Under the pieces are notes generated by a model. It searched no databases. It was not told where the DNA came from and worked only from the letters and a program-made list of their open reading frames with translations. The translations under genes were made by a program, and so were the position numbers. This document shows positions 1-8,126 of a DNA stretch of 8,931 nucleotides, in pieces. Each line of letters begins with the position of its first letter. Positions within the stretch are counted from its first letter, which is position 1. Origin of the DNA: Alphaproteobacteria bacterium (lineage in GTDB: Bacteria > Pseudomonadota > Alphaproteobacteria > Micropepsales > Micropepsaceae); assembly GCA_017307315.1 (NCBI GenBank), contig JAFKFF010000068.1, forward strand, positions 1 to 8,931, given 5' to 3'.

Positions 1-101
1 CCACCCTGCTGGGCGGCCTGGTCGTCAAAGTGGGTTCGCGCATGGTCGATTCGTCCATTCGCACCAAGCTGGCCGGCCTTCGCGCCGCTATGAGAGGGTG
101 A
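1..101 (+). CDS. atpH: F1Fo ATP synthase subunit delta, 3' end only
   Basis: This is the C-terminal end of the delta subunit, which caps the F1 head and joins it to the peripheral stalk (b subunits). The gene runs in from the left edge; the frame starts at base 3 and ends with TGA at 99-101, giving 32 visible residues. The visible peptide contains [20 protein letters not shown], which matches the highly conserved C-terminal signature of bacterial delta/OSCP subunits (a G-G-x-x-x-K/R-x-G stretch followed by D-x-S-I-x-x-K-L). It is the expected first gene of the alphaproteobacterial atpHAGDC operon, and atpA follows on the same strand. The start and most of the protein lie outside the window. 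Confidence 0.93.
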   Translation, partial: TLLGGLVVKVGSRMVDSSIRTKLAGLRAAMRG

Positions 102-180
102 GGAGCGGTTTGCGAAGCAAACAAAACGGTCCAGTGGACCGTTTTGAGCGACGAACGCCCGGAGCGTAAGCGAAGGGCAG
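102..180. repeat. Palindrome-rich element between atpH and atpA (possible dispersed repeat)
   Basis: Directly visible are two adjacent perfect inverted repeats. GTTTGC-gaa-GCAAAC lies at 108-122, and a 25-base palindrome at 122-146 has 12-bp arms (CAAAACGGTCCA and its complement) around a single central G at 134. They share base 122. A short direct repeat, GGAGCG, occurs at 102-107 and 161-166, and GCCC/GGGC (158-161 and 175-178) could form a weak third stem. There is no T-run after the stems, so this does not look like an intrinsic terminator. Its position directly after the atpH stop inside an operon, and its modular hairpins, resemble intergenic palindromic (REP-like) repeats. That identity is an inference, since only one copy is in the window. 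It could instead act as an mRNA processing or stability element. Confidence 0.5.
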
Positions 181-195
181 GAATGAATAAGACTT

Positions 196-214
196 CTCAC
201 CAAAGCCTGGTGAG
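196..214 (+). other. Stem-loop in the atpA leader
   Basis: A perfect 7-bp inverted repeat, CTCACCA (196-202) and TGGTGAG (208-214), encloses a 5-base loop (aagcc). It ends 30 bases before the atpA start codon and 17 bases before the likely ribosome binding site AAGGA (232-236). In the mRNA it would form a small stable hairpin in the atpA leader. It might influence message stability or translation of atpA relative to atpH. That role is an inference; only the inverted repeat is seen. Confidence 0.4.
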
Positions 215-244
215 GCAACTGAATACGAATGAAGGAACTGAAGC

Positions 245-1603
245 ATGGATATCCAGCCCGCTGAAATTTCCGCGATCCTGAAGCGTGAAATTCAGAATTT
301 CGGCGCCGACGCGCAGGTGAGCGAAGTCGGCCAGGTCCTGTCGGTCGGCGACGGCATCGCCCGCGTCTATGGCCTCGACAATGTCCAGGCCGGCGAGATG
401 GTCGAGTTCCCCGGCGGCATCAAGGGCATGGCGTTGAATCTGGAAACAGACAATGTCGGCGTGGTGATCTTCGGTTCCGACGCCACCATCAAGGAAGGCG
501 ACACCGTCAAGCGTACCGGCGCCATCGTGGAAGTGCCGGTGGGCAAGGGCCTGCTCGGTCGCGTCGTGGATCCCCTGGGCAATCCCATCGACGGCAAGGG
601 CGAACTCAGCAACGTCGCCGAAAAGCGCCGCGTGGACGTGAAGGCGCCTGGCATCATTCCGCGCAAGTCGGTGCATGAGCCGGTGCAGACCGGCCTCAAG
701 GCCATCGACACGTTGATCCCGATCGGCCGTGGCCAGCGCGAATTGATCATCGGCGACCGCCAGACCGGCAAGACCGCCGTCGCCATCGACGCCATCATCA
801 ACCAGAAGAGCGTCAATGCCGGCACCGACGAGAAGGCCAAGCTCTACTGCATCTATGTCGCCATCGGCCAGAAGCGCTCGACCGTCGCGCAGATCGTCAA
901 GACCCTGACCGATGCCGGCGCGATGGACTACACCATCGTGGTCACCGCCACCGCGTCGGAGCCCGCCCCGCTGCAATTCCTGGCGCCGTTCGCCGGCTGC
1001 GCGATGGGCGAATGGTTCCGCGACAACGGCATGCACGCCCTGATCATCTATGACGATCTGTCCAAGCAGGCGGTCGCCTATCGCCAGATGTCGCTGTTGC
1101 TGCGCCGCCCGCCCGGCCGCGAAGCCTATCCGGGCGACGTCTTTTATCTGCATAGCCGTTTGCTGGAACGCGCGGCGAAGCTCAACGAGGACAACGGCGC
1201 CGGCTCGCTGACCGCCCTGCCCGTGATCGAAACCCAGGCCAATGACGTCTCGGCCTATATTCCCACCAACGTGATCTCGATCACCGACGGCCAGATCTTC
1301 CTCGAGACCGACCTTTTCTATCAGGGCATCCGCCCGGCGGTGAATGTCGGCATCTCGGTGTCGCGCGTGGGCTCCTCGGCTCAGATCAAGGCGATGAAGA
1401 CCGTCGCCGGCCCGATCAAGGGCGAACTCGCGCAGTACCGCGAAATGGCGGCCTTCGCGAAATTCGGCTCGGACCTCGACGCGGCAACCCAGAAGATGCT
1501 GGCGCGCGGCGAGCGCCTCACCGAGCTTCTGAAGCAGCCTCAGTACAAGCCCTTCGCGGTCGAAGAGCAGGCGCCAAGGTCGGCGCGTTCCAGGAAGCCC
1601 TGA
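245..1603 (+). CDS. atpA: F1Fo ATP synthase subunit alpha, frame broken near the 3' end
   Basis: The alpha subunit alternates with beta in the F1 hexamer and binds nucleotide at non-catalytic sites. The open frame gives 452 residues. The N-terminus has the usual [12 protein letters not shown] helix that contacts delta. The P-loop GDRQTGKT spans residues 170-177 (Lys176), and the arginine finger is Arg374 in SVSRVG. The start at 245 is supported by AAGGA eight bases upstream and by the family N-terminus. The family is normally about 510 residues, so this ORF is about 58 short. Similarity holds through ...KPFAVEEQ (residue 442), then an unrelated 10-residue tail leads to TGA at 1601-1603. The true C-terminus resumes in another frame (next entry). 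As read, the product lacks most of the C-terminal helical domain. The gene identity is certain; whether the break is biological or a sequence error is open. Confidence 0.95.
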   Translation: MDIQPAEISAILKREIQNFGADAQVSEVGQVLSVGDGIARVYGLDNVQAGEMVEFPGGIKGMALNLETDNVGVVIFGSDATIKEGDTVKRTGAIVEVPVGKGLLGRVVDPLGNPIDGKGELSNVAEKRRVDVKAPGIIPRKSVHEPVQTGLKAIDTLIPIGRGQRELIIGDRQTGKTAVAIDAIINQKSVNAGTDEKAKLYCIYVAIGQKRSTVAQIVKTLTDAGAMDYTIVVTATASEPAPLQFLAPFAGCAMGEWFRDNGMHALIIYDDLSKQAVAYRQMSLLLRRPPGREAYPGDVFYLHSRLLERAAKLNEDNGAGSLTALPVIETQANDVSAYIPTNVISITDGQIFLETDLFYQGIRPAVNVGISVSRVGSSAQIKAMKTVAGPIKGELAQYREMAAFAKFGSDLDAATQKMLARGERLTELLKQPQYKPFAVEEQAPRSARSRKP

Positions 1604-1731
1604 TCGGCAAGCTCAAGGCGAGCTATCCGCAGTTCCTGGAAGGCATCCGCAAGGAGAAAGCACTCTCGCCAGCTCTCGAGGACATGCTGAAGTCCGCCTT
1701 GAACGACGTCTCCAAGAGCTTCGCGGCCTAA
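1571..1731 (+). pseudogene. atpA: Detached 3' end of atpA in a shifted frame
   Basis: From 1573 the sequence encodes 52 residues beginning [19 protein letters not shown] and ending DVSKSFAA, then stops with TAA at 1729-1731. This is the normal C-terminus of an AtpA protein and corresponds to SKIGSFEAALL and onward in E. coli AtpA. It lies +2 relative to the frame that starts at 245. The family usually has 17 residues between the equivalents of EEQ (ending at 1570) and AKVG (starting at 1573). Here only two bases remain, so about 49 bases are missing. The tail has no internal stop or other damage and ends 16 bases before atpG, the spacing expected in an intact operon. No start codon or ribosome site belongs to it, so it is not a separate gene. 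Confidence 0.88.
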
Positions 1732-1747
1732 GAAAGACCGATCGCCC

Positions 1748-2608
1748 ATGGCTTCCGTCAAGGAAATGCGCACACGGATCGGAAGCGTGAAGTCCACGCA
1801 GAAGATCACCAAGGCGATGCAGATGGTGGCGGCAGCGAAGCTGCGCCGCGCCCAGGCGGCGGCCGAAAGTGCCCGTCCCTATGCCAAGGCGATGGCGAAT
1901 GTGATCGCCAACCTCGCCTCCGGCGTCTCCGGCCCGTCCGCGCCGCTGCTGCTGGGCGGCACCGGCAAGGACCAGCGCCATCTCGTCATCGTCGCGACCT
2001 CGGATCGCGGATTGGCGGGCGGCTTCAACGGCGGCATCGTGCGCGCCGCGCGCGAGAAGATCGCCGAGCTCATCGCCGCCGGCAAGGACGTCAAGATCAT
2101 CACCGTCGGCCGCAAGGGCCGCGACCAGCTTCGCCGCCAATATGGCGACCGCTATGTCGAAAGCTTCGAGGTGGGCATCAAGCCCGCCTCCTTCGCGCTG
2201 GTGAAGCCGGTCGCCGAAAAGGTGCTGTCGATGTATCGCGGCGGCGAACTCGATGTCGTCACCTTGGTCTATTCGACCTTCAAGTCGGTGGTCACCCAGA
2301 CCCCGACCGTGCGCCAGCTGATCCCGGCGGTGGTCGAAAAGAGCGAAAGCACCGCCTTCTACGATTACGAGCCGGACGAGGACACGATCCTGGAAGCGCT
2401 ACTGCCCCAGAACATCTCCGTCCAGCTTCTGTCGGCGCTGCTCGACAATCAGGCTGGCTTCTTCGCCGCCCAGATGGCGGCGATGGACAACGCCACCCGC
2501 AATGCGGGCGATCTCATCAACGCCCTCACCATCCAGATGAACCGTACCCGCCAGGCGCAGATCACCAAGGAGTTGATTGAAATCATCTCCGGCGCCTCCG
2601 CCGTCTAA
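1748..2608 (+). CDS. atpG: F1Fo ATP synthase subunit gamma
   Basis: Gamma is the rotating central shaft of F1; its two long terminal helices form the coiled coil inside the alpha/beta ring. The 286 residues match the family length (E. coli 287). The N-terminal helix has the conserved I-x-S-V-K-x-T-x-K-I-T-K-A-M-x-M-V-A segment (residues 11-28). The Rossmann-like globular domain carries DRGLAGGFN (86-94). The C-terminus, about 259-286, carries the signature N-x-x-R-Q-A-x-I-T-x-E-L-x-E-I. The start agrees with the family N-terminus, although the ribosome site is weak (AAGAAAG, about ten bases upstream). It lies 16 bases after the shifted-frame atpA stop and 15 bases before atpD, so it is co-transcribed with them. 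Nothing is abnormal in the gene itself. Confidence 0.97.
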   Translation: MASVKEMRTRIGSVKSTQKITKAMQMVAAAKLRRAQAAAESARPYAKAMANVIANLASGVSGPSAPLLLGGTGKDQRHLVIVATSDRGLAGGFNGGIVRAAREKIAELIAAGKDVKIITVGRKGRDQLRRQYGDRYVESFEVGIKPASFALVKPVAEKVLSMYRGGELDVVTLVYSTFKSVVTQTPTVRQLIPAVVEKSESTAFYDYEPDEDTILEALLPQNISVQLLSALLDNQAGFFAAQMAAMDNATRNAGDLINALTIQMNRTRQAQITKELIEIISGASAV

Positions 2609-4087
<1,479 letters not shown>

Positions 4088-4093
4088 TCCACC

Positions 4094-4489
4094 ATGGCTG
4101 ACAAAATCCTCTTCGACCTGGTCTCGCCGGAGAAGCTTCTGCTTTCCAAGGCGGTGGATATGGTCACCGTGCCGGGCAGCGAAGGCTATATGGGCGTGAT
4201 CGCGGGTCATGCCCCCCTGGTCTCGACCCTGCGCGCCGGGATGATCGACCTCAAGGACGAAGGCGTGGATACGCGCTTCTTCATCCGGGGCGGCTTTGCC
4301 GAGATCAATCCCACCAAGATCACGGTCCTGGCCGAAGAGGCCATTCCCATGAGCGAATTGGATCTGGCGATCATCGACCAGCGCATCATCGATGCCCAGG
4401 AAGACGAGATCGCCGCCAAGACCGACGCCGACCGCATCCGCGCCGCCCAACTGGTCGACGACCTCAAGCTGGTCCGGGCTGCGTTCTAG
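4094..4489 (+). CDS. atpC: F1Fo ATP synthase subunit epsilon
   Basis: Epsilon binds the foot of gamma and the c-ring, and in many bacteria its C-terminal helices restrain ATP hydrolysis. The 131 residues are of typical length. The N-terminal beta-sandwich is about residues 1-85, with F-D-L-V-S-P-E at 7-13 and the hallmark GVIAGHAPLVSTLRAG. A charged helical tail of about 90-131 contains AQEDEIAAKTDADRIRAAQL. The gene starts 6 bases after the atpD stop; AAGGCGG inside the end of atpD (4077-4083) can serve as its ribosome site. It is the last gene of the operon, followed by a 107-base gap. The epsilon identity is clear from position and sequence together. Confidence 0.96.
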   Translation: MADKILFDLVSPEKLLLSKAVDMVTVPGSEGYMGVIAGHAPLVSTLRAGMIDLKDEGVDTRFFIRGGFAEINPTKITVLAEEAIPMSELDLAIIDQRIIDAQEDEIAAKTDADRIRAAQLVDDLKLVRAAF

Positions 4490-4493
4490 GCAT

Positions 4494-4530
4494 AGCCCCG
4501 CACCCAAGGTTCCCTGTACTATCCGGGGCT
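4494..4530. other. Inverted repeat after atpC (weak terminator candidate)
   Basis: Seven-base perfect arms, AGCCCCG (4494-4500) and CGGGGCT (4524-4530), flank a 23-base loop just after the atpC stop. A competing stem, GGCTG (4527-4531) and CAGCC (4545-4549), overlaps it. The position fits the end of the atp operon, but there is no T-run after either stem and the first loop is long. It is therefore a poor intrinsic terminator; transcription may end here by another mechanism or continue into the next gene. Confidence 0.3.
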
Positions 4531-4554
4531 GGCTTCCGCGACGGCAGCCAAACT

Positions 4555-4563
4555 TGTTATGAT
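4555..4563 (+). promoter_or_regulatory. Possible extended -10 promoter for the diiron protein gene
   Basis: TG (4555-4556), one base, then TATGAT (4558-4563) matches an extended -10 element, with five of six bases agreeing with TATAAT. A start point near 4570 would give a leader of about 27 bases with GGAGAGG (4588-4594) before the ATG at 4597. No good -35 is visible; the best-placed candidate, TTCCGC at 4534-4539, is poor. The AT-richness stands out in GC-rich surroundings. This would let the gene be expressed separately from the atp operon. Confidence 0.35.
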
Positions 4564-4596
4564 GCGTTCCAAGGGGCCCGAGGGAATGGAGAGGCC

Positions 4597-5454
4597 ATGA
4601 CGACGGCACAGCCCGTCTATCACCAAGGCTGGAAGCTGGACGATGTCCGCTGGGACGCGTTCGAGCCCGCGGCAGTCGACCCCGCCCTTCTGGCAGCGAT
4701 CAAGGCCGCGGCCCTGGTCGAATATAACGCACCCGATTATGTCACCTATCTGAAGCGGATATTCCGCGATAGCGGCGAGGAAACACTTCGCTGGATCGAG
4801 GAATGGGGGGCGGAGGAAAGCCAGCATGGCCGGGCGCTCGGCCGCTGGGCGGAAACCGCCGATCCCGGCTTCAAGCTTGAGGAGGCCTTTGCCCGTTTCC
4901 GCAAGGGCTATACGCCCCCCCATTTCACCGACCAGGAAACAGGCATTTCTGTCCGGGGCTCGCGCCGGGGCGAAATGGTGGCGCGCTGCGTGGTCGAGAG
5001 CGGCACCTCGTCCTATTATTCGGCCATACGCGACGCCACCGACGAGCCGGTGCTGAAGGAAATCGCCGGCCGCATCTCGGCCGACGAATACAGGCATTAC
5101 AAGCTCTTCTACGACATTCTTCACGAGCAGGATGAGCCGGAATTGCCGTTCTGGCGCAAGCTTTGGGTCGCGGTCGGACGGGTGCGGGAATCCGACGATG
5201 ACGAGCTGGCTTATGCCTATTACTGCGCCAATGTTCCGGCCTCGGAAGAAGCGACGCGCCCGTATGACCGGCAGACCTATTCGCGCCTCTCCGCGCGGAC
5301 CAGCATGACCATCTATCGCCGCCGGCACATCCAGAAGCTGGTGCAGATGGTGGCCAAGGTGGTGGGGGCCAACCCGCATGGAATTTTGGCCAATTGGGGC
5401 GGCGCCCTGCTCTGGCGCGTGATGCAGAAAAAAGCCGCCAGCGCCTCCGTCTGA
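4597..5454 (+). CDS. Ferritin-like diiron protein related to acyl-ACP desaturases
   Basis: The 285-residue product has the ligand pattern of a four-helix-bundle diiron oxidase. The candidate ligands are Glu42 (LVEYNAPDY), Glu74 and His77 in EESQHG, Glu134 (VVESGTSSYYSA), and Glu164 and His167 in DEYRH. The order E, ExxH, E, ExxH and the W-x-x-E-E-x-x-H-G context are those of soluble stearoyl-ACP-type desaturases. By family knowledge, such proteins use iron and oxygen to oxidise a carbon chain. The substrate here cannot be read from sequence, and a non-desaturase role is possible. There is no signal peptide or clear membrane segment, so it is probably cytoplasmic. The start has a strong GGAGAGG site five bases or less upstream. 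It lies 107 bases after atpC on the same strand and converges with sdhB. I do not know a gene name for it. Confidence 0.8.
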   Translation: MTTAQPVYHQGWKLDDVRWDAFEPAAVDPALLAAIKAAALVEYNAPDYVTYLKRIFRDSGEETLRWIEEWGAEESQHGRALGRWAETADPGFKLEEAFARFRKGYTPPHFTDQETGISVRGSRRGEMVARCVVESGTSSYYSAIRDATDEPVLKEIAGRISADEYRHYKLFYDILHEQDEPELPFWRKLWVAVGRVRESDDDELAYAYYCANVPASEEATRPYDRQTYSRLSARTSMTIYRRRHIQKLVQMVAKVVGANPHGILANWGGALLWRVMQKKAASASV

Positions 5455-5489
5455 CGGCCGGCGCCTTCAAGCGCGCGTCAGGTTTTTCT
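5451..5489 (+). terminator. Probable intrinsic terminator between convergent genes
   Basis: A stem of CTGACG (5451-5456) paired with CGTCAG (5476-5481) has an inner GCGC/GCGC stem (5461-5464 and 5471-5474) around a six-base loop, with an uneven internal bulge. It is followed on the plus strand by G and then TTTTT (5483-5487). Hairpin plus T-run is the layout of a Rho-independent terminator for the diiron protein gene. The left arm contains that gene's stop codon, and the right arm contains the sdhB stop codon read from the other strand. Confidence 0.5.
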
Positions 5490-6272
5490 CTTCACCATCA
5501 TCTGCTTGATTTCGCCGATGGCCTGGGCCGGATTCAATCCCTTCGGGCAGGTCTGGGCGCAGTTCATGATGGTGTGGCAGCGATAGAGCCGGAACGGGTC
5601 TTCCAGCCCGTCCAGCCGCTCGCCGGTCTCCTCGTCGCGGCTGTCGATCAGCCAGCGATAGGATTGCAGCAGCGCCGCCGGCCCCAGATAGCGCTCGGAA
5701 TTCCACCAATAGCTGGGGCATGAGGTCGAGCAGCAGGCGCAGAGAATGCACTCGTAAAGCCCATCGAGCTTCGCGCGGTCCTCCGGCGACTGCTTCCACT
5801 CTTTTTCCGGCGCCGCCGACTTGGTCTGGAGGAACGGCTCGATGGAGGAATATTGCGCATAGAAATTGGTCAGGTCCGGAACCAGGTCCTTGACCACGGG
5901 CATGTGCGGCAAGGGATAGACCGCGACCGCGCCCGAGCAATCGCTGATCGCCTTGGTGCAGGCCAGCGTGTTGCCGCCCTGGATGTTCATGGCACAGGAC
6001 CCGCACACGCCTTCGCGGCAGGAACGGCGGAAAGCCAGGGTGGGGTCGATCTCGTTCTTGATCTTGATCAGCGCGTCCAGAACCATCGGGCCGCAGCTGT
6101 CGAGATCGACGGTATAGGTATCGACCACCGGATTGGCGCCGCTGTCGGGGTCGTAGCGGTAGACCTTGAATTCCTTGGACCGCTTGGGCTTCTTGCCATT
6201 GGCGGCGGTCTCGGCAGGCCAGACCTTGCCCTTTTTGACGGTCGAGTTCTTGGGCAATGTCAGCTGAACCAT
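5478..6272 (-). CDS. sdhB: Succinate dehydrogenase iron-sulfur subunit
   Basis: SdhB carries electrons from the flavin of SdhA to quinone through three iron-sulfur clusters, in complex II at the inner membrane. The 264 residues are of normal length for the class. The [2Fe-2S] ligands are Cys85, Cys90, Cys93 and Cys105 ([11 protein letters not shown] and the following LAC). The [4Fe-4S] ligands are Cys175, Cys178, Cys181 and Cys242. The [3Fe-4S] ligands are Cys185, Cys232 and Cys238 ([26 protein letters not shown]). The start is supported by GGGGAG about eight bases upstream and by the family N-terminus [10 protein letters not shown]. Every cluster ligand is present, so the protein looks functional. 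The gene is usually last in sdhCDAB, but here its upstream neighbour is a heparinase-like gene and no other sdh gene is in view. Confidence 0.96.
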   Translation of the reverse strand: MVQLTLPKNSTVKKGKVWPAETAANGKKPKRSKEFKVYRYDPDSGANPVVDTYTVDLDSCGPMVLDALIKIKNEIDPTLAFRRSCREGVCGSCAMNIQGGNTLACTKAISDCSGAVAVYPLPHMPVVKDLVPDLTNFYAQYSSIEPFLQTKSAAPEKEWKQSPEDRAKLDGLYECILCACCSTSCPSYWWNSERYLGPAALLQSYRWLIDSRDEETGERLDGLEDPFRLYRCHTIMNCAQTCPKGLNPAQAIGEIKQMMVKRKT

Positions 6273-6313
6273 AACCTGCTCCCCGGGTGATTTGGCTATT
6301 TTGGCACGGCGAT

Positions 6314-6328
6314 ATTGCAGTGCGCAAT
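6314..6328. promoter_or_regulatory. Short inverted repeat upstream of sdhB (possible operator)
   Basis: ATTGC (6314-6318) and GCAAT (6324-6328) form a 15-base imperfect dyad, ATTGCAGTGCGCAAT, centred about 50 bases upstream of the sdhB start. The surrounding stretch of about 6285-6346 is more AT-rich than the flanking genes, as a promoter region would be. Its size and symmetry suit a dimeric repressor or activator site. No specific regulator can be named from it, and a clear -35/-10 pair was not found, so this is tentative. Confidence 0.25.
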
Positions 6329-6346
6329 CATGAACAACACAGACTT

Positions 6347-6383
6347 TCTTCCCCTGCGCGGCGGAGCCGCTGGCGGGGGAAGA
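6347..6383. other. Stem-loop downstream of the heparinase-like gene (distal of two)
   Basis: The outer arms TCTTCCCC (6347-6354) and GGGGAAGA (6376-6383) are perfect complements, and an inner perfect stem, GCGGC-gga-GCCGC, lies at 6358-6370. This makes a long, GC-rich branched or bulged hairpin. Neither strand has a T-run after it. It lies between the heparinase-like stop and sdhB, so it could stop or slow read-through from the rpe operon, protect an mRNA end, or be a REP-type repeat. Confidence 0.45.
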
Positions 6384-6412
6384 TGTCTCTGAGCGCTTGC
6401 GCGAAAGAGACA
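6384..6412. other. Stem-loop downstream of the heparinase-like gene (proximal of two)
   Basis: The arms TGTCTCT (6384-6390) and AGAGACA (6406-6412) are perfect complements, with an inner GCGC-tt-GCGC core (6393-6402). It abuts the previous stem-loop without a gap and begins 10 bases after the heparinase-like stop codon, read on the minus strand. The tandem hairpin pair suggests the 3' end of the rpe/heparinase transcript, although no T-run follows. Confidence 0.45.
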
Positions 6413-6422
6413 GATGGGGGCG

Positions 6423-8126
6423 TCAAACAACGATCTGCTCCAGTACCCAGGCGGTTTCGACGGGGGCGTCGCGCACCTGCCCCATGACCACCAGCTGCTC
6501 GGTCCGCCGCACCGTCTCGCCGCCCAGATAAGCGCTTTCCTCGATCTGAACGTCGCCGCCCCCGGCGCGAAACCGCCAGCCTTCGCCGTTGGGAAGCTTG
6601 AGAAGAACGCCGCCGCCTTCCAGCCGCGACAGCCGGACGTCCGGATGGATATGGAAGCGCAGCGCGAAATCGAGGGCTTTCTTGCGAGTGGTGACGGGCA
6701 CCAGTCGGTCCGCGCCGGTCACCGTCTGGCCCTGGGGCGCCAGCGTGACGCGGCGTTCGTGCCGGACGCCCAGCTCGGAAACGTAAGCGTCATGGCTGGC
6801 CTCCACCGTCCAGCCCTGCGCGGTTTCGCTTCGCCGCGTCAGAGGCTGGCGCGGGCCACCGATCATGCGCGGGCCCAGAAGCTCCTGGGCGAAACCCGCA
6901 GGCAGAATCTGGGCGGCGGACCTGTCGCCCAGGGTCAAGGTGGAATGGGCCGCGGTCGCGCGCAGCGCCTGATCCCAGCCGGGCTGGTCCTTGCCCGCCG
7001 ACCCGCAATTCACCACCAGCCGGTGCGCGCCGGAGCTCATCTCGAATGCCAGAAAGCCGGCATGGGCGCGGGCTGCGAGCGCGCCTTCCGGCAGCTTGCC
7101 GCAATCGAGCTGAAGCACCGTGCGCCCCGCACTCAGCCGTTGATAGCCGGAATGCCGGGCGTGCCCGAAGGGCTGGCCACGCACGTCGTCGCGCGCCAGA
7201 AGGCTCGCCAGCATGCGCGCATGGCCCTCGCGCCCGCCCTGGAACAGAGCCAGGGCCCCGTCGCCATGGCGAAAGAAGCGCAGCATCGGAGCGATGCGGT
7301 CGCGGGCATTGCGCAAGGCGTGCGGCGGCTCCAGGCCGGTCGCCACCACTGCGTCCATCACCAGGGTGAGAAGATGATAGGCATGGAGCAGATCCTCCGG
7401 CGAGCGGTCGGCATGACCGCCATCCGGCAGGATCTGGCGCTCGATCTCGACTTCCAGCCGCTCCAGTCCCGAAATCAGGCGCGGCGGGCAATCATCCATG
7501 CAGATGCCGGACAGCGAAAGCGCGACCGCGGCTTCCAGCCGCGTCAGGCCCTCGGGCGCTTCGGCCGCGATGCGTTCCAGCATCCGCGACTGTTCGCGCA
7601 GGCTCACGAACAGCTTCGACCGCCACATCATGTCGGAATTGGCGATCGCCAGCTTGCCGTGACAGAACAGCATGATCAGCCGGCGGCCCAGAACATGCGC
7701 CGACCAGGCGGGCTCCGAATAACGCGCGTTGCGCTGGAGCCATTGCGAAATGAGATCGGTCGCCAGCATCCGCGCCGCCTCCCCGCCCGCGAGCGACAAT
7801 GCGCCAAGCCAGACGAAGCCGTGCAGGCCTTCCGCCCAGGCGCGCGAGGGCGAAGCCTGGTCGAAAATCGACAGGCCTTCGGGCACCTCCACCGTCTCGC
7901 CGGCGAAACGGAATCGCCGTCGCAACAGCGCATCGGCATCTTCCAGCCGCCAGGGACGGCTGTCATGGGGATGAAAAACGATGTGGTCGGCCAAGGGCCC
8001 GCGCAACAGCCGGCGATAGAACCAGTTGCCCCGCGTCCAGGTCCGCCATGGCGCAAAGGCCTGCCACGCCATGGCCTGGATCATCTCGGGCAGCAGGTTC
8101 AGGGGAACCGCCGCGCGCATGGTCAT
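6423..8126 (-). CDS. Heparinase II/III-like protein
   Basis: The 567-residue product resembles the heparinase II/III-like proteins found beside rpe or purH in alphaproteobacteria. It has a helical N-terminal part (roughly residues 60-330, alpha/alpha-barrel type) and a beta-rich C-terminal part (roughly 330-550, the Hepar_II_III domain). The C-terminal part includes the AHSTLTLGD segment with His394, a conserved block of the family. Characterised relatives are polysaccharide lyases acting on uronic acid-containing glycans, but this bacterial subgroup has no settled substrate. I see no classic signal peptide, which is odd for a lyase of extracellular sugars and leaves a cytoplasmic or envelope-polymer role possible. 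The ATG overlaps the rpe stop as ATGA (8126-8123), so translation is probably coupled to rpe. A second in-frame ATG lies two codons downstream at 8120-8118. Confidence 0.85.
   Translation of the reverse strand: MTMRAAVPLNLLPEMIQAMAWQAFAPWRTWTRGNWFYRRLLRGPLADHIVFHPHDSRPWRLEDADALLRRRFRFAGETVEVPEGLSIFDQASPSRAWAEGLHGFVWLGALSLAGGEAARMLATDLISQWLQRNARYSEPAWSAHVLGRRLIMLFCHGKLAIANSDMMWRSKLFVSLREQSRMLERIAAEAPEGLTRLEAAVALSLSGICMDDCPPRLISGLERLEVEIERQILPDGGHADRSPEDLLHAYHLLTLVMDAVVATGLEPPHALRNARDRIAPMLRFFRHGDGALALFQGGREGHARMLASLLARDDVRGQPFGHARHSGYQRLSAGRTVLQLDCGKLPEGALAARAHAGFLAFEMSSGAHRLVVNCGSAGKDQPGWDQALRATAAHSTLTLGDRSAAQILPAGFAQELLGPRMIGGPRQPLTRRSETAQGWTVEASHDAYVSELGVRHERRVTLAPQGQTVTGADRLVPVTTRKKALDFALRFHIHPDVRLSRLEGGGVLLKLPNGEGWRFRAGGGDVQIEESAYLGGETVRRTEQLVVMGQVRDAPVETAWVLEQIVV

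Noticed and set aside
102..180. Intrinsic terminator between atpH and atpA.
   Set aside because: The palindromes have no following T-run, and termination here would cut off most of an essential operon.
102..244. CRISPR repeat, tRNA or small transposon in the atpH-atpA gap.
   Set aside because: There are no regularly spaced repeats, no cloverleaf pattern and no transposase or terminal-repeat pair; the region is only 143 bases of independent hairpins.
1571..1603. Programmed ribosomal frameshifting as an explanation for the atpA frame change.
   Set aside because: About 17 conserved residues are absent as well as the frame being changed, so a simple frameshift would not restore a normal protein; there is also no slippery run at the junction.
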